42,271 bases of DNA from an uncultured Selenomonadales bacterium (GCA_946411735.1 CAMKFB010000014.1:1-42271); one strand, 5' to 3'; shown: positions 9,657 to 19,044, counted from the stretch's first letter. Notes: generated by a model not told the origin, from the letters alone. Numbers and translations are program-made.

Positions 9657-10892
9657 TTAATAGATCGGATATTTTTTGCAGAGCGCCGCCACCCGATTTT
9701 TCGCCGCTGTCTTAATCTCTTCGTTCTCGGGCTCGTCAAGCACCATCGCAATGATGTCGGCGACATTCTTCATATCCTCCTCGACAAAACCGCGCGTCGT
9801 CAGCGCCGGCGATCCCAAGCGAAGCCCGCTGGTCACGAACGGCGAACGCGGCTCGAACGGGATCGTATTTTTGTTGACGGTGATGTTGACGGCGTCGAGA
9901 TAATTTTGAGCGTCCTTGCCGGTGAGGTTTTTCTTCGTGAGGTCGACCAACATCAGATGATTGTCGGTACCGCCCGAGACGATCCGATAGCCGCGCGCGC
10001 TCAACTCCGCCGCCAACACCTTCGCGTTCTTGACGACTTGCGCCGCATACTGTTTGAACTCGGGCTTGAGCGCCTCGCCGAGCGCCACCGCCTTCGCCGC
10101 GATCACATGCATCAACGGTCCGCCTTGAATGCCCGGGAAAATCGCCTTGTTGAATTGCTTGCCGAACTCGAAACTGTTGCAGAGAATCATTCCGCCGCGC
10201 GGACCTCGGAGCGTCTTGTGAGTGGTGGTCGTGACCACGTCGGCATAGGGTAACGGGCTCGGATGTTGACCGCCCGCGATCAGCCCCGCAATATGGGCGA
10301 TGTCGACCATCAAATACGCCTTGACGGATTTGGCGATCGACGAAAGCCTCTCGAAATCGAGTACACGCGAATACGCCGACGCGCCCGCCACGATCATCTT
10401 CGGGCGACACTCGCGCGCCTTCTCCTCGAGCGCATCGTAATCGATCGTCTCGGTTTCGCGACTGACGCCGTACGGCACGATGTTGAAATACTTGCCGCTC
10501 ATATTGACGGGACTGCCGTGCGTCAAATGTCCGCCGTCCGTCAAATTCATACCCATCACCGTGTCGCCCGGGTTGAGCAACGCGAAGAACACCGCCATAT
10601 TCGCCTGCGCGCCTGAGTGCGGCTGGACGTTGGCGTATTCGCATTGAAACAGTTCGCGCGCGCGATCGATCGCAAGCTGCTCGACCACATCAACATACTC
10701 GCAACCGCCGTAATATCGCTTGCCGGGATAACCTTCGGCGTATTTGTTCGTCAAGACGCTGCCTTGCGCCTCGAGCACCGCACGGCTGACGATATTCTCC
10801 GACGCAATCAGTTCGAGTTTGTCGCGCTGCCGATTGAGCTCGCCTTCGATCGCCGCAAAGACTTGGGGATCAACTTTCTGCAATTCGTTCAT
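9657..10892 (-). CDS. glyA: Serine hydroxymethyltransferase
   Basis: This 411-residue PLP enzyme interconverts serine and glycine with tetrahydrofolate, feeding one-carbon units to purine, thymidylate and methionine synthesis. The PLP-binding lysine is in [49 protein letters not shown] and [10 protein letters not shown] are all family signatures. The length is normal. AAGGAG precedes the ATG, and the gene lies 12 bases after tsaC, so it is the last gene of the alaS operon. Two bases after its stop codon is the full 14-base palindrome GCTCCGCGCGGAGC, followed by the shared terminator. Confidence 0.97.
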   Translation of the reverse strand: MNELQKVDPQVFAAIEGELNRQRDKLELIASENIVSRAVLEAQGSVLTNKYAEGYPGKRYYGGCEYVDVVEQLAIDRARELFQCEYANVQPHSGAQANMAVFFALLNPGDTVMGMNLTDGGHLTHGSPVNMSGKYFNIVPYGVSRETETIDYDALEEKARECRPKMIVAGASAYSRVLDFERLSSIAKSVKAYLMVDIAHIAGLIAGGQHPSPLPYADVVTTTTHKTLRGPRGGMILCNSFEFGKQFNKAIFPGIQGGPLMHVIAAKAVALGEALKPEFKQYAAQVVKNAKVLAAELSARGYRIVSGGTDNHLMLVDLTKKNLTGKDAQNYLDAVNITVNKNTIPFEPRSPFVTSGLRLGSPALTTRGFVEEDMKNVADIIAMVLDEPENEEIKTAAKNRVAALCKKYPIY

Positions 10893-10904
10893 GAGATCAG
10901 CTCC

Positions 10905-11534
10905 TTAAAATTTTATTGCCGCCGCCAACATCGCGCGCGTGATCAGCCCCGGACGAACCACGCGCCAATCCTCCGTCGAGACATCGACCACAGTCGATGA
11001 ACGCCCGATCCTGCAGGCGCCGCCGTCGAGTATCAAAGGAATCTTGCCGTCGAGATCGCTTAGAACGGCTTGAGCGGTCGCGGGCGCGGGACGCCCCGAA
11101 AGATTTGCGCTCGGAGCGGCGATTGGCACGCCCGAAGCATCGATCAGCGCTCGAGCGATATCGTTTGCGGGCAATCTAACTCCGACGGTCGGCAGCCCGC
11201 GCGAAATCGCATCCGGCACGCTCGGGCGCTTGGGCAGGATCAGCGTGAGAGGTCCCGGCAAAAACGTTTCGATGAGACGCTCGGCGATCGGCGTGATGAC
11301 GGCGATGAATCCGAGCATCTTGACGCTCGAGACGTGCAGCGTGAGCGGCTTATCGGGCGGGCGCCCCTTGACGTCGAAAATTTTTTGGCAGGCGCTCGAA
11401 TCGAGCCCGTTGGCGCCAAGCCCGTAAACGGTTTCGGTGGGGAAGGCGACGAGCCTGCCGTTTCTTATCAGATTGCCGACCTTGGCGATGACGGGGTCGT
11501 CGGCGCTTGAAATCTTTATCAGCTGTGTATTCAT
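10905..11534 (-). CDS. tsaC: L-threonylcarbamoyladenylate synthase
   Basis: This 209-residue protein makes threonylcarbamoyl-AMP from threonine, bicarbonate and ATP, the first step of the t6A37 modification in tRNAs that read ANN codons. Motifs of the YrdC domain are visible: FPTETVYGLGANG, KIFDVKGRPPDKPL, GPLTLILPK, VGVRLPAND and APSANLSG. It has only the YrdC domain and lacks the Sua5 C-terminal domain, so it is TsaC-like. Its start overlaps the prmC stop by four bases (ATGA), the usual prmC-tsaC coupling. The window also holds tcdA (39724-40422), which turns t6A into cyclic ct6A, so two steps of this pathway are present. Confidence 0.93.
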   Translation of the reverse strand: MNTQLIKISSADDPVIAKVGNLIRNGRLVAFPTETVYGLGANGLDSSACQKIFDVKGRPPDKPLTLHVSSVKMLGFIAVITPIAERLIETFLPGPLTLILPKRPSVPDAISRGLPTVGVRLPANDIARALIDASGVPIAAPSANLSGRPAPATAQAVLSDLDGKIPLILDGGACRIGRSSTVVDVSTEDWRVVRPGLITRAMLAAAIKF

Positions 11535-12391
11535 TTTTTGTGTGCGAGAACAATCCTTTCAATGCCGCTCAAATCGCGAACAATGTCAACGGCGCCGAAT
11601 TGACCGGTGTCGTCGAGCAGATTTTTGACGGCGTGTGCTTGATCGATGCCGATCTCGAGCGCGATGAATCCGTTGTCGTTTAGGAGTTGAGCGGCGCCGC
11701 CGATAATTTTTTTATAACAGTCGAGCCCGTCGGAGCCGCCGTCGAGCGCAATGCGCGGCTCGTGTCGAGCGACCTCCGGTTGAAGTTCGTCGATGACGGC
11801 GGTCGGAATGTACGGCGGATTGGAAATGATCGCGTCGAATTTTTTGCCGCTCAGCGGCTCGAGGAGATTGCCGACGCAAAAATTTATCCGATCATCGACA
11901 TCGAACTTGACGGCGTTGGCGCGCGCGACAGCGATCGCGGCGGGGCTGATATCGACAGCGGCGGCGTTGATGTGGTCGAGACAGTGAAGGATCGAGACGG
12001 CAATCGCGCCGGAGCCCGTTCCGATATCGGCGATCGTCGACGGCTTTTGACGGCGCTCGAGAAGTTTGACGGCGGTCTGCACTAGCAGCTCCGTCTCGGG
12101 GCGCGGCACGAGCACATCGGGCGTGACATCGAACTCGAGCCCCATAAATTCTTTGACGCCGATCAGTTGAGCGACCGGCACGTGCGACACTCGACGGCGG
12201 ATGAGATTTTTGTAGGCGTTGATATCGTCGTCGTCGAGCTCGAGATCGAGATGAACGTAAAGGTAGAGCCGCCGCATCTTGAGCACGTACGCGAGCAAAA
12301 CTTCTGCGTCGAGCCGCGCGTCGTCGATGTTATTCGCTGTCAAAAAATCTTCCGCGCGGCGCAAGACCGCTTGTATCGTCAATACTCTCAC
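11531..12391 (-). CDS. prmC: Peptide chain release factor N(5)-glutamine methyltransferase
   Basis: PrmC methylates the glutamine of the GGQ motif in release factors RF1 and RF2 with S-adenosylmethionine. The 286-residue protein has the N-terminal helical domain (residues 1-75), the SAM motif IADIGTGSGAIAVS near 110, and the substrate motif NPPYIP near 185. LVPRPETELLV is also diagnostic. The start is GTG at 12391, only 3 bases after the glycosyltransferase stop, and its end overlaps tsaC by four bases. The usual upstream neighbour prfA is absent; here a glycosyltransferase takes that place. Confidence 0.95.
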   Translation of the reverse strand: MRVLTIQAVLRRAEDFLTANNIDDARLDAEVLLAYVLKMRRLYLYVHLDLELDDDDINAYKNLIRRRVSHVPVAQLIGVKEFMGLEFDVTPDVLVPRPETELLVQTAVKLLERRQKPSTIADIGTGSGAIAVSILHCLDHINAAAVDISPAAIAVARANAVKFDVDDRINFCVGNLLEPLSGKKFDAIISNPPYIPTAVIDELQPEVARHEPRIALDGGSDGLDCYKKIIGGAAQLLNDNGFIALEIGIDQAHAVKNLLDDTGQFGAVDIVRDLSGIERIVLAHKK

Positions 12392-12394
12392 CTC

Positions 12395-13426
12395 TCAAGA
12401 CGATTTATTTTGAGCCCGTATCAATCGGAGCCGCAACTCCGCCGCCACATTGAGCAGATAACTCGTCACGATCGCCGCCCCGTCAAGCGATTCTTTTTCA
12501 AGCTCCGCGCGGATCAGCGGCTCAATCTCGTGCGGCGGATGCTGCAGATACAGTTGATGTTCGCCGCTCATATGCAACTCGAGAAAGAATTGGATCGCCA
12601 TCATCTTGTACTTCGGATTTTCGACGAAGAACTTTTGCCGGCTTATCGAACGGTCGAGCGCCTTCAAGCCGCGCACCAACGATGAGACATAGCGCTTAAC
12701 CTGCTGCTCGAGTGTGAGCGTGGAGCGCGTGATCGACTCGTTGTGCAACCGATAAACGTAGAAGGCTTTCGGGATGCGGACGTAGCGCTTCGCGCGACAC
12801 ACGCAATCGAAGACGAAAATCATGTCCTCGACGGTGCGGGCGTTGACGAACTCGAGCCGATTTTCAATCAAAAAATCTCGGCGAAACAGTTTGCTCCACA
12901 CATTCCAATGGTAGCCGTATTTGCAAAACCGCTCGACGCGCTCGGCGATATTATCAGTCTCGACCGTCAAGGTTTGAACGCGAGGCAGCGCTTGATAAGA
13001 CATATATTTGACATTGTACAACGCGCCCTTAACAACGCTCGGAACGAGAAAGCCCTCGGAGTGCACGACATCGGCGTCGGTCTTGACGGCGGCACTGTTG
13101 AGAATTTCGAGCGCGGCAGGCTTAATCATATCGTCGGCGTCAACAAACGTCACATAAATTCCGCGCGCGAGTCTGAGCCCGACATTGCGTGGGATGGCAG
13201 CCATGCCGGAGTTCTCGGGCAGCTTGACAAGTTTGAATCGGTCGCCGCCCCCATTGTTTTTTACAAACTCCTCGACGATCTCAACGGAGCGATCGGTGGA
13301 GCAATCGTCGACGACGATCACCTCAAAATCTTTGAAGGTCTGCGCGTTGATCGTTTGAAGACAATGGTCAATGTATTTTTCGGCATTGTACATTGGTATA
13401 ATCACCGAGATCGAAGGAACAGTCAA
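12395..13426 (-). CDS. Family 2 glycosyltransferase
   Basis: This 343-residue protein has a GT-A fold. The N-terminal half shows SVIIPMYNAEKYIDHCLQT, VIVVDDCSTDRSVEIVEEF and the metal-binding DxD-like VDADDMI near residue 95. Family 2 enzymes add sugars from nucleotide donors to envelope or exopolysaccharide chains. The substrate cannot be inferred. There is no membrane segment. The start is TTG at 13426, and its ribosome site GGGGTGA overlaps the end of alaS. The C-terminal 150 residues are helical and do not suggest a second catalytic domain. Its place in a translation-related operon looks incidental. It contains a TCCGCGCGGA copy at 12504. Confidence 0.88.
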   Translation of the reverse strand: MTVPSISVIIPMYNAEKYIDHCLQTINAQTFKDFEVIVVDDCSTDRSVEIVEEFVKNNGGGDRFKLVKLPENSGMAAIPRNVGLRLARGIYVTFVDADDMIKPAALEILNSAAVKTDADVVHSEGFLVPSVVKGALYNVKYMSYQALPRVQTLTVETDNIAERVERFCKYGYHWNVWSKLFRRDFLIENRLEFVNARTVEDMIFVFDCVCRAKRYVRIPKAFYVYRLHNESITRSTLTLEQQVKRYVSSLVRGLKALDRSISRQKFFVENPKYKMMAIQFFLELHMSGEHQLYLQHPPHEIEPLIRAELEKESLDGAAIVTSYLLNVAAELRLRLIRAQNKSS

Positions 13427-13432
13427 CGCAAT

Positions 13433-16057
13433 TCACCCCAACTGTTGGCGGACGATTTGCTCTGCCGCCTCGAACGCTTTAGGCAATGCATCGGGATTTT
13501 TGCCGCCCGCTTGAGCCATATCGGGGCGACCGCCGCCTCCGCCGCCGACTGCCTTCGCCGCTTCTTTGACGATCTTGCCGGCGTTGATCCCGAGCTTGAC
13601 CGCCGCCTTATCGGCTTTCGCAACCAGACTCACGCGCCCGTCGTTGACCGACGCCAATACCACCACGCCCGTCTCGAGATTGTTGCTGATGAAGTCCGCC
13701 ATGCTCCGAAGCTCGTCCATATCCTTGGCGTTCGCCTTGCCCGCCACGAACTTCACCGCGCCGATCTCCTCCACGCCCATCAGCAATTTTTGAGCGTCCG
13801 CCTTCTCCTCGATCGCGTGCACTTCGTCGAGCTGTTTTTTCATCGCTCGATTGTCCGCCAACACCTTTTCAATCTGATTCGGCACATTCTCGACCGTCGA
13901 CTTCAACAGCGTCGCCACCGTCGACAGCATCTCCGATTGCCGATTCGCATCCGCCAACGCCGCGCGCCCCGTGATCGCCTCGATCCTCCGAACGCCCGCC
14001 GCGACTCCCGTTTCGCTCACGATCTTAAACCGACCGATCTGACCGACGTTCTTGACGTGCGAGCCGCCGCAAAGCTCGCAACTGAAATTCGGCACCGTCA
14101 CCACGCGGACGATGTCGCCGTACTTCTCGCCGAACAGCGCCATCGCGCCCAGTTTCTTCGCCTCGTCGATCGGCATCTGCGCGATCCCGACGTCGTCACT
14201 CTTCAAAATCTCTTCGTTGACAAGCTCCTCAACGTCCGCCAACTGTTGATCCGTCACCGGCTCGAAATTCGAGAAGTCGAAGCGCAACCGCTCCGGCGTA
14301 ACCAACGAGCCCGCCTGATGCACTTGATCGCCGACCACTTTGCGCAGCGCCGCCTGCAACAGGTGCGTCGCCGTGTGATTCCGCGCGGAGCTCAATTTTT
14401 TCTCCCGATCGATCGCGATCTTAACCGCGTCGCCGACTTTCAATTGCCCTTCCTCAACGTACGATATCTGATATACCGTCCCGTCCGGCAACTTCTTCGC
14501 GTTCGACACTCTGATCCGCCCCAATTCGCTGATCAGTTGCCCCTCGTCGCCGACTTGTCCGCCGCCCTCCGCGTGGAACGCCGTCGTCTCCAAGATTATG
14601 CCCGCCTCGTCGCCGTCGTGTATTTCGTCGACCAGCGCGCCGTCCTTCCATATCGCCGCAACCTTCGACTCGACCGCCGACTCGTCGACTGTCAAATGAC
14701 TCACATCAATCCCCGATAAATCCGGTACATCAAACCGCTGATTTTCCGCTCGAGCCGCCCGAGCACGTTGGCGCTGATCATTCATCGCCCGATCAAAGCC
14801 CTCCTTGTCGAGCTCAAGACCGTTCTCGTCGAGAATCTCCGCCGTCAACTCGAACGGGAATCCGTATGTGTCGTAAAGCCTGAAGCCGATCGCGCCGTCG
14901 AGAACCTTTTTGCCGTCCGCTTTGACCGCATCGATCTCCCGACCTAGCATCTCCATGCCTTGAGCCAGCGTCGCCGCAAAACGATCCTCCTCGAGACGGA
15001 TCACTTTCTTTATATATTCGCGATTGTTGGCAAGTCCGTCGAAATCCGGCGCGCCGTCATAAATTTTCGCAACCGCATCGACCGCGCCCTCAAGAAATGC
15101 ATCTTTGATCCCGAGCATCCGCCCGTGACGGATCGCCCGACGCAATATCCTCCGAAGCACATAGCCGCGCCCTTCGTTCGACGGCAGGATTCCGTCCATC
15201 ACCATGATCGCCATGCTCCGCGCGTGGTCGGCGATCACCTTCAATGAAATATCCTTTTTACGATCGTCACCGTATTTGACGCCGCTCACTTTCGACGTGT
15301 ACTCGATGATCGGGAACAACAAATCCGTCTCGAAATTCGACATCTTGTGCTGCAACACCGACGCAAGCCGCTCGAGCCCCGCGCCCGTGTCGATGTTCTT
15401 TTTCGCCAGCGGGACGTATTGCCCGTCCTCCGTTCGATCGTATTGCGTGAAAACCAAATTCCATATCTCAAGGAACCGATCGCAATCACACCCGGGCGCG
15501 CAATCCGCTCGACCGCAACCGCGCTCCTCCCCCAAATCAATGTAAATCTCCGAATCGGGACCACACGGACCGGGACCAATCTCCCAAAAATTATCCTCCA
15601 GCCGCACAATCCTGTCCTTCGTCAGCCCGGGCTGCTTGAGCCAGATCGCCTCCGCCTCGTCGTCCTTCGGATAAATCGACACCCACAATTTTTCGCGCGG
15701 AAGTTCGCAGACCTCCGTCAAAAACTCCCACGCCCAAGGGATCGCGCTCTCCTTGAAATAATCCCCGAACGAAAAATTGCCGAGCATCTCGAAATACGTC
15801 TGATGCCGCGCCGTCCGTCCGACGTTCTCGATATCGCCCGTCCGCACGCACCGTTGGCACGTCGCTATTCTTACGCGCGGCGGCTTGACTTTGCCCGTGA
15901 AGAACGCTTTGAACGGCGCCATGCCCGCTCCGATCATCAACAGCGTCGGATCGTTTTCGGGGATCAGCGACGCCGACGGCAATCGCAAATGCCCGCACCT
16001 CTGCTCGAAAAACTTCAGAAACGCCTCGCGCAATTCATTGCCCGTCATGTATTTCAA
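13433..16057 (-). CDS. alaS: Alanine-tRNA ligase
   Basis: This class II synthetase of 874 residues charges tRNA-Ala. In order it has the catalytic domain (LREAFLKFFEQRCGHLRLPSASL, then FEMLGNFSFGDYFK), the tRNA-recognition region, the editing domain with zinc ligands in HTATHLL and CELCGGSHV, and the C-Ala domain with the glycine-rich GGGGGGRPDMAQAGG near the end. I chose TTG at 16057 because AGGGGG lies 8 bases upstream and it gives the family-like start MKYMTGNELREAF. The first in-frame ATG is at 16048. It heads a five-gene operon with a strong promoter at 16087-16115. I see no T-box leader. Confidence 0.97.
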   Translation of the reverse strand: MKYMTGNELREAFLKFFEQRCGHLRLPSASLIPENDPTLLMIGAGMAPFKAFFTGKVKPPRVRIATCQRCVRTGDIENVGRTARHQTYFEMLGNFSFGDYFKESAIPWAWEFLTEVCELPREKLWVSIYPKDDEAEAIWLKQPGLTKDRIVRLEDNFWEIGPGPCGPDSEIYIDLGEERGCGRADCAPGCDCDRFLEIWNLVFTQYDRTEDGQYVPLAKKNIDTGAGLERLASVLQHKMSNFETDLLFPIIEYTSKVSGVKYGDDRKKDISLKVIADHARSMAIMVMDGILPSNEGRGYVLRRILRRAIRHGRMLGIKDAFLEGAVDAVAKIYDGAPDFDGLANNREYIKKVIRLEEDRFAATLAQGMEMLGREIDAVKADGKKVLDGAIGFRLYDTYGFPFELTAEILDENGLELDKEGFDRAMNDQRQRARAARAENQRFDVPDLSGIDVSHLTVDESAVESKVAAIWKDGALVDEIHDGDEAGIILETTAFHAEGGGQVGDEGQLISELGRIRVSNAKKLPDGTVYQISYVEEGQLKVGDAVKIAIDREKKLSSARNHTATHLLQAALRKVVGDQVHQAGSLVTPERLRFDFSNFEPVTDQQLADVEELVNEEILKSDDVGIAQMPIDEAKKLGAMALFGEKYGDIVRVVTVPNFSCELCGGSHVKNVGQIGRFKIVSETGVAAGVRRIEAITGRAALADANRQSEMLSTVATLLKSTVENVPNQIEKVLADNRAMKKQLDEVHAIEEKADAQKLLMGVEEIGAVKFVAGKANAKDMDELRSMADFISNNLETGVVVLASVNDGRVSLVAKADKAAVKLGINAGKIVKEAAKAVGGGGGGRPDMAQAGGKNPDALPKAFEAAEQIVRQQLG

Positions 16058-16086
16058 TTTATCATCCCCCTGTCGATATGCCCGCA

Positions 16087-16115
16087 ATTATATTGGTTTG
16101 ACGCTTCGATGTCAA
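16087..16115 (-). promoter_or_regulatory. Consensus promoter for the alaS operon
   Basis: On the minus strand TTGACA (16110-16115), a 17-base spacer and TATAAT (16087-16092) give a perfect sigma-70 consensus 29 bases before the alaS start codon. The short leader leaves no room for a riboswitch or T-box. Confidence 0.88.
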
Positions 16116-16135
16116 AAAAAAAACTCCGCGCGGAG
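16114..16135 (-). terminator. Possible terminator made from the iterated palindrome
   Basis: On the minus strand CTCCGCGCGGAG (16124-16135) is followed directly by ten T (16114-16123). The stem is only 4-5 GC pairs, so strength is uncertain. It would end the transcript of the small secreted-protein gene just before the alaS promoter, whose -35 box shares the last two T. Confidence 0.45.
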
Positions 16136-16224
16136 GTGAGGACACTCCCCCGCTTCGGAGTCCGACCTTCATTCGGTCGTGACGGCGGAAAAAAATTTAA
16201 AAACTGCCGTCCGGAGAAAACAAT

Positions 16225-16689
16225 TTAAAAATCGGCTTTCACAGTCAATGCGCGCCGTTCCACTTCCTTTGGTTTTTCCGATTCCTTCGGAGGATCAACT
16301 GGCTTGCGATCCACAACTTTCGGCGGCTCCGCCGGAGCGGGCTTATCTTTCATCACAGAGTCTCGAAACTTATCCCAAAAACTCTGCTCATCGGCATCAA
16401 AATTCTCCGGATCGACCGTCAATCCGCTCAACGCGGGCGCCGCCGGCGACATCCAATAGCTCTCACGCTCGAACGGTCTGTGAACTTTCCTTTTCCCCGG
16501 ACGATAATATCTTTCGTGTTCTCTGACTGCCGGAGGGCGCGGACCGCGTCTGTAATACGGCGGACGATTGAACGGCAAACCGTACAGCGATTCGCGCTCA
16601 ACGCTTGGGGTGAGCGGTTGCGCTTCGATCATCGAGCCGCTCAACAATTCGATCACCAGCACTGCAATCATCATCGCCGCTCTCATCAT
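16225..16689 (-). CDS. Small secreted Pro/Arg-rich protein of unknown function
   Basis: This 154-residue protein is not one I recognise. It begins with a signal peptide (MMRAAMMIAVLVIELLSGS, probable cleavage after SMIEA), so it is exported. The mature part has an N-terminal Pro/Arg/Tyr-rich stretch (RPPYYRRGPRPP), a short acidic-aromatic patch (DEQSFWDKFRDSVM), and a C-terminal Lys/Pro/Glu-rich tail. It has no cysteines and no clear fold. The start at 16689 was chosen because GGGAGGT lies 7 bases upstream; an upstream ATG has no such site. It is transcribed alone, with a promoter at 16715-16742. Confidence 0.65.
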   Translation of the reverse strand: MMRAAMMIAVLVIELLSGSMIEAQPLTPSVERESLYGLPFNRPPYYRRGPRPPAVREHERYYRPGKRKVHRPFERESYWMSPAAPALSGLTVDPENFDADEQSFWDKFRDSVMKDKPAPAEPPKVVDRKPVDPPKESEKPKEVERRALTVKADF

Positions 16690-16714
16690 CGCACACCTCC
16701 CTGTTGCTTGTAAC

Positions 16715-16742
16715 ATTATAACCTGCGTTTCTTGCATTGTAA
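16715..16742 (-). promoter_or_regulatory. Probable promoter of the small secreted-protein gene
   Basis: On the minus strand TTACAA (16737-16742), a 16-base spacer and a perfect TATAAT (16715-16720) lie 25 bases before the start codon at 16689. Confidence 0.55.
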
Positions 16743-16783
16743 TTAGCGCCGCATTAAATTTTGATTAAATTTTTCATTGACGC

Positions 16784-17587
16784 TTAATCTTTCGCCGCGA
16801 AAACCGTTCCGATCCGATCGCCTCCGACCACTCGCCGAAGAACGTTGAGCTCGCTGCCGGGCGCGATCACCATCGGAATGCCCGCCGCGCTCACAATCTT
16901 GGCGGCGGCGACCTTCGTGTACATCCCGCCCGTGCCCAACTTCGTCCCGGGACCTCCGGCAAGCCGCTCGATCTCGGGCGTGATCTCATCGATCTTGTCA
17001 AGCAGTTGCGCCGACGGATTCAACTTCGGATTGTCGGTATAAAATCCGTCGATGTCCGTCAAGATGATCAACAGTTGCGCGTCGATCAGCGTCGCCACGA
17101 TCGCCGACAGATTATCGTTGTCGCCGATCCTGATCTCGTCGACCGCCACCGCATCATTCTCGTTGATCACGGGGATCGCCCCCATCCTGAGGATCGCCAT
17201 CAACGAGTTGCGCGAGTTCTCTCGAGCGTGGGCGTCGGCGGCATCCGCCTTTGTCAACAGCAGTTGCGCCATCGTCTTGCCGTACTCGGCAAACACTTTT
17301 TCGTAAGCATGCATCAGCACTCCTTGACCGATCGCCGCCAACGCCTGATTTTCTGGGATTGTGTCGGGCTTTTTTTTCAATCGCATTCGATCGATCCCCG
17401 CCGCGATCGCTCCCGACGTCACCAAAATGATCTCCCGCCCCGAATTGTGCAGATCGGCTATCTCTTGGATCAATCGATCGATACGAAAAAAATTCAGCCC
17501 GCTCGTCGCCGCGTGCGTCAACGTGCTCGTGCCCACCTTGACCACGATCCGCCGCGCTCCGCGTAACCTCGATCTGATATCGCTCAA
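16784..17587 (-). CDS. proB: Glutamate 5-kinase (short form without PUA domain)
   Basis: ProB phosphorylates glutamate with ATP, the first step of proline synthesis. The 267-residue protein has amino-acid-kinase motifs: VVKVGTSTLTH at the N-terminus, VTSGAIAAG, NENDAVAVDEIRIGDND and GTGGMYTKVAAA. It stops after the kinase domain and lacks the C-terminal PUA domain of longer ProB proteins. This short form is known in several lineages. The start is TTG at 17587 with GGAGGG 7 bases upstream. No proA is in the window, so it is a single-gene unit here, divergent from the receiver-domain gene. Confidence 0.93.
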   Translation of the reverse strand: MSDIRSRLRGARRIVVKVGTSTLTHAATSGLNFFRIDRLIQEIADLHNSGREIILVTSGAIAAGIDRMRLKKKPDTIPENQALAAIGQGVLMHAYEKVFAEYGKTMAQLLLTKADAADAHARENSRNSLMAILRMGAIPVINENDAVAVDEIRIGDNDNLSAIVATLIDAQLLIILTDIDGFYTDNPKLNPSAQLLDKIDEITPEIERLAGGPGTKLGTGGMYTKVAAAKIVSAAGIPMVIAPGSELNVLRRVVGGDRIGTVFAAKD

Positions 17588-17611
17588 ATAACATCCCTCC
17601 AGTCTCGAGAC

Positions 17612-17640
17612 ATTATACGACGGCGCGATTGACGCCGCAA
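17612..17640 (-). promoter_or_regulatory. Probable promoter of proB
   Basis: On the minus strand TTGCGG (17635-17640), a 17-base spacer and TATAAT (17612-17617) sit 24 bases before the proB TTG start. It is back-to-back with the promoter at 17644-17672, only 3 bases apart. Confidence 0.6.
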
Positions 17641-17643
17641 CTA

Positions 17644-17672
17644 TTGACTTTGACGGCGAGTTTTGCTACATT
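17644..17672 (+). promoter_or_regulatory. Probable promoter of the receiver/CheX-like pair
   Basis: TTGACT (17644-17649), a 17-base spacer and TACATT (17667-17672) point at the response-regulator gene starting at 17704. Confidence 0.55.
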
Positions 17673-17703
17673 ACCACTGAACTTGCGACGAACGGAGGCA
17701 GTG

Positions 17704-18132
17704 ATGATGGACAACGAAGACAAACTGAGAATACTCATAACCGACGACTCGCGGACGTTGAGACGAAAGCTCCGCGCGGATTTGGAGGCGCTCGGTTGCG
17801 AAGTCATAGAGGCCGCTAACGGCAAAGAGGCGATTATGCTCGATCTTCAACACGAGCCGGACGGCGTGTTGCTCGATATCGTAATGCCGGAAGTCGGCGG
17901 CGTCGAGACTCTTCAGATCATTCGGGAGGTCAGTCCGAACGTGCCGATCATCATGCTGTCGTCGGCGGGAACGCCGCAAAAACTGATGCAGACACTCAAA
18001 ATGGGCGCGCTCGATTTCATTCAAAAGCCCTATTCAAAGGAGCAACTCGTCAAAGTGGTCGAGACGATCCGACGCGAAAAATCAAAACGAGAGGCGCTCG
18101 ACAAAGAGGCGAACTCCGATGAAAAGCCATGA
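17704..18132 (+). CDS. Single-domain response regulator (CheY-like)
   Basis: This 142-residue protein is a stand-alone receiver domain. The acidic pair is in ILITDDSRTLRRKL, the phosphoacceptor Asp is in GVLLDIVMPEVGG, the conserved Ser is in IIMLSSAGTP, and the Lys is in IQKPYSKEQ. A charged tail follows, and there is no output domain. GGAGG is 5 bases before ATG 17704 and 8 bases before a second in-frame ATG at 17707, which is equally possible. It overlaps the next gene by 14 bases. The pairing with a CheX-like protein suggests chemotaxis or motility signalling; the cognate kinase is not in the window. A TCCGCGCGGA copy is at 17771. Confidence 0.9.
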   Translation: MMDNEDKLRILITDDSRTLRRKLRADLEALGCEVIEAANGKEAIMLDLQHEPDGVLLDIVMPEVGGVETLQIIREVSPNVPIIMLSSAGTPQKLMQTLKMGALDFIQKPYSKEQLVKVVETIRREKSKREALDKEANSDEKP

Positions 18133-18982
18133 CTTCGGACAATACCTGTATAATGAGCACCGCTTGAGCGAGGAGCAATCGGCGCGGCTGATCGCGGCGA
18201 CCAAAAGCGCGGAGCCGACATTGGCGGTGGAGGCGTTGTTTCTTCAGTTGGTGTCGGCGGAGGAGCTGACGGATCTGTTTCGCTCGACTTACGGCAAGAA
18301 ATTCGCTTCGATCGGCGAGACGATCCGTTCGATCGACGATCGAGTGCGGACGCTGATCACGCCGCGTCAAGCGCTCCGCGCGGAGGAGCTCAAAGTCGGA
18401 CAATCGATTAGGCTGGCGCAAGCGCTGATGAATAACGGGCTGGCGAATTTTTTGAAGCTCGAGCGACTCCTGAATGAATATCATGACTTGCAGGTGCCGC
18501 CGCTGGAGCGGATGCTGACGATATATTACGAGCGGCTGCGTGAGCGCTTGGCGGTGGATTTTCCGTTCGCGATCGACCTGATGCGGGATCTGCACATGTT
18601 TTTGTCGGATGTGCTCAACGCGACGGTGATCATTTTGCCGCCGACGGAATTTGATTATCACGAAGAGATCGGATCGAGCGTGGCGTTAATCGGCGACGTG
18701 CCGGCGGTGACGGGCATTTTTGCGGACGAGCGGACGTTCATGCGATTGGCGACGCGCTACGACGACTGCGTTGAGACGTTAGAGGACGGCTTTGATGCGA
18801 TGTCGGAGCTGCTGAACGTGTTCGTGGGACATTTTGCGGTGAAGGCGGCGACGCGGCGGGGGCTCGAGGAGGAGCCGGAGCCGCCGCGCTGCGGAGAATT
18901 GAGCGGCGATATCGGAGGCTTTTTGATGATGTCGGACGTTGGAAAGTTTTTTATCTACGTCAATCGCGAAGAGATATTTTAA
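18119..18982 (+). CDS. CheX-like chemotaxis protein with N-terminal extension
   Basis: This 287-residue protein has no signal peptide or membrane segment. The first 150 residues are helical and resemble the N-terminal domain of GspE-type or similar signalling proteins only weakly. The C-terminal part, from about residue 155, resembles CheX/CheC-type phosphatase domains in the stretch DAMSELLNVFVGHFAVKAA, in which Glu and Asn spaced three apart (E-L-L-N) match the phosphatase signature ExxN. It overlaps the receiver gene by 14 bases, so it may dephosphorylate that receiver. Family assignment is moderate. A TCCGCGCGGA copy is at 18375. Confidence 0.6.
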   Translation: MKSHDFGQYLYNEHRLSEEQSARLIAATKSAEPTLAVEALFLQLVSAEELTDLFRSTYGKKFASIGETIRSIDDRVRTLITPRQALRAEELKVGQSIRLAQALMNNGLANFLKLERLLNEYHDLQVPPLERMLTIYYERLRERLAVDFPFAIDLMRDLHMFLSDVLNATVIILPPTEFDYHEEIGSSVALIGDVPAVTGIFADERTFMRLATRYDDCVETLEDGFDAMSELLNVFVGHFAVKAATRRGLEEEPEPPRCGELSGDIGGFLMMSDVGKFFIYVNREEIF

Positions 18983-19015
18983 TTCGCTCCCAACGGCCGG
19001 GCGGGAAAAATTTTC

Positions 19016-19044
19016 TTGACACTGCCCAATCGAAAGTGTAGACT
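19016..19044 (+). promoter_or_regulatory. Promoter of the tRNA-Ser / SRP RNA unit
   Basis: TTGACA (19016-19021), a 17-base spacer and TAGACT (19039-19044) lie 15 bases before the tRNA. This probably drives the tRNA and the SRP RNA together, up to the terminator at 19311-19335. Confidence 0.75.

Noticed and set aside
12743..14719. A 658-codon plus-strand frame across the glycosyltransferase and alaS genes
   Set aside because: The opposite strand encodes well-recognised proteins with motifs. This frame has the same Arg/His-rich shadow composition and no ribosome site.
16058..16224. T-box leader upstream of alaS
   Set aside because: The -10 box is only 29 bases from the start codon, and no T-box sequence or specifier hairpin is seen.
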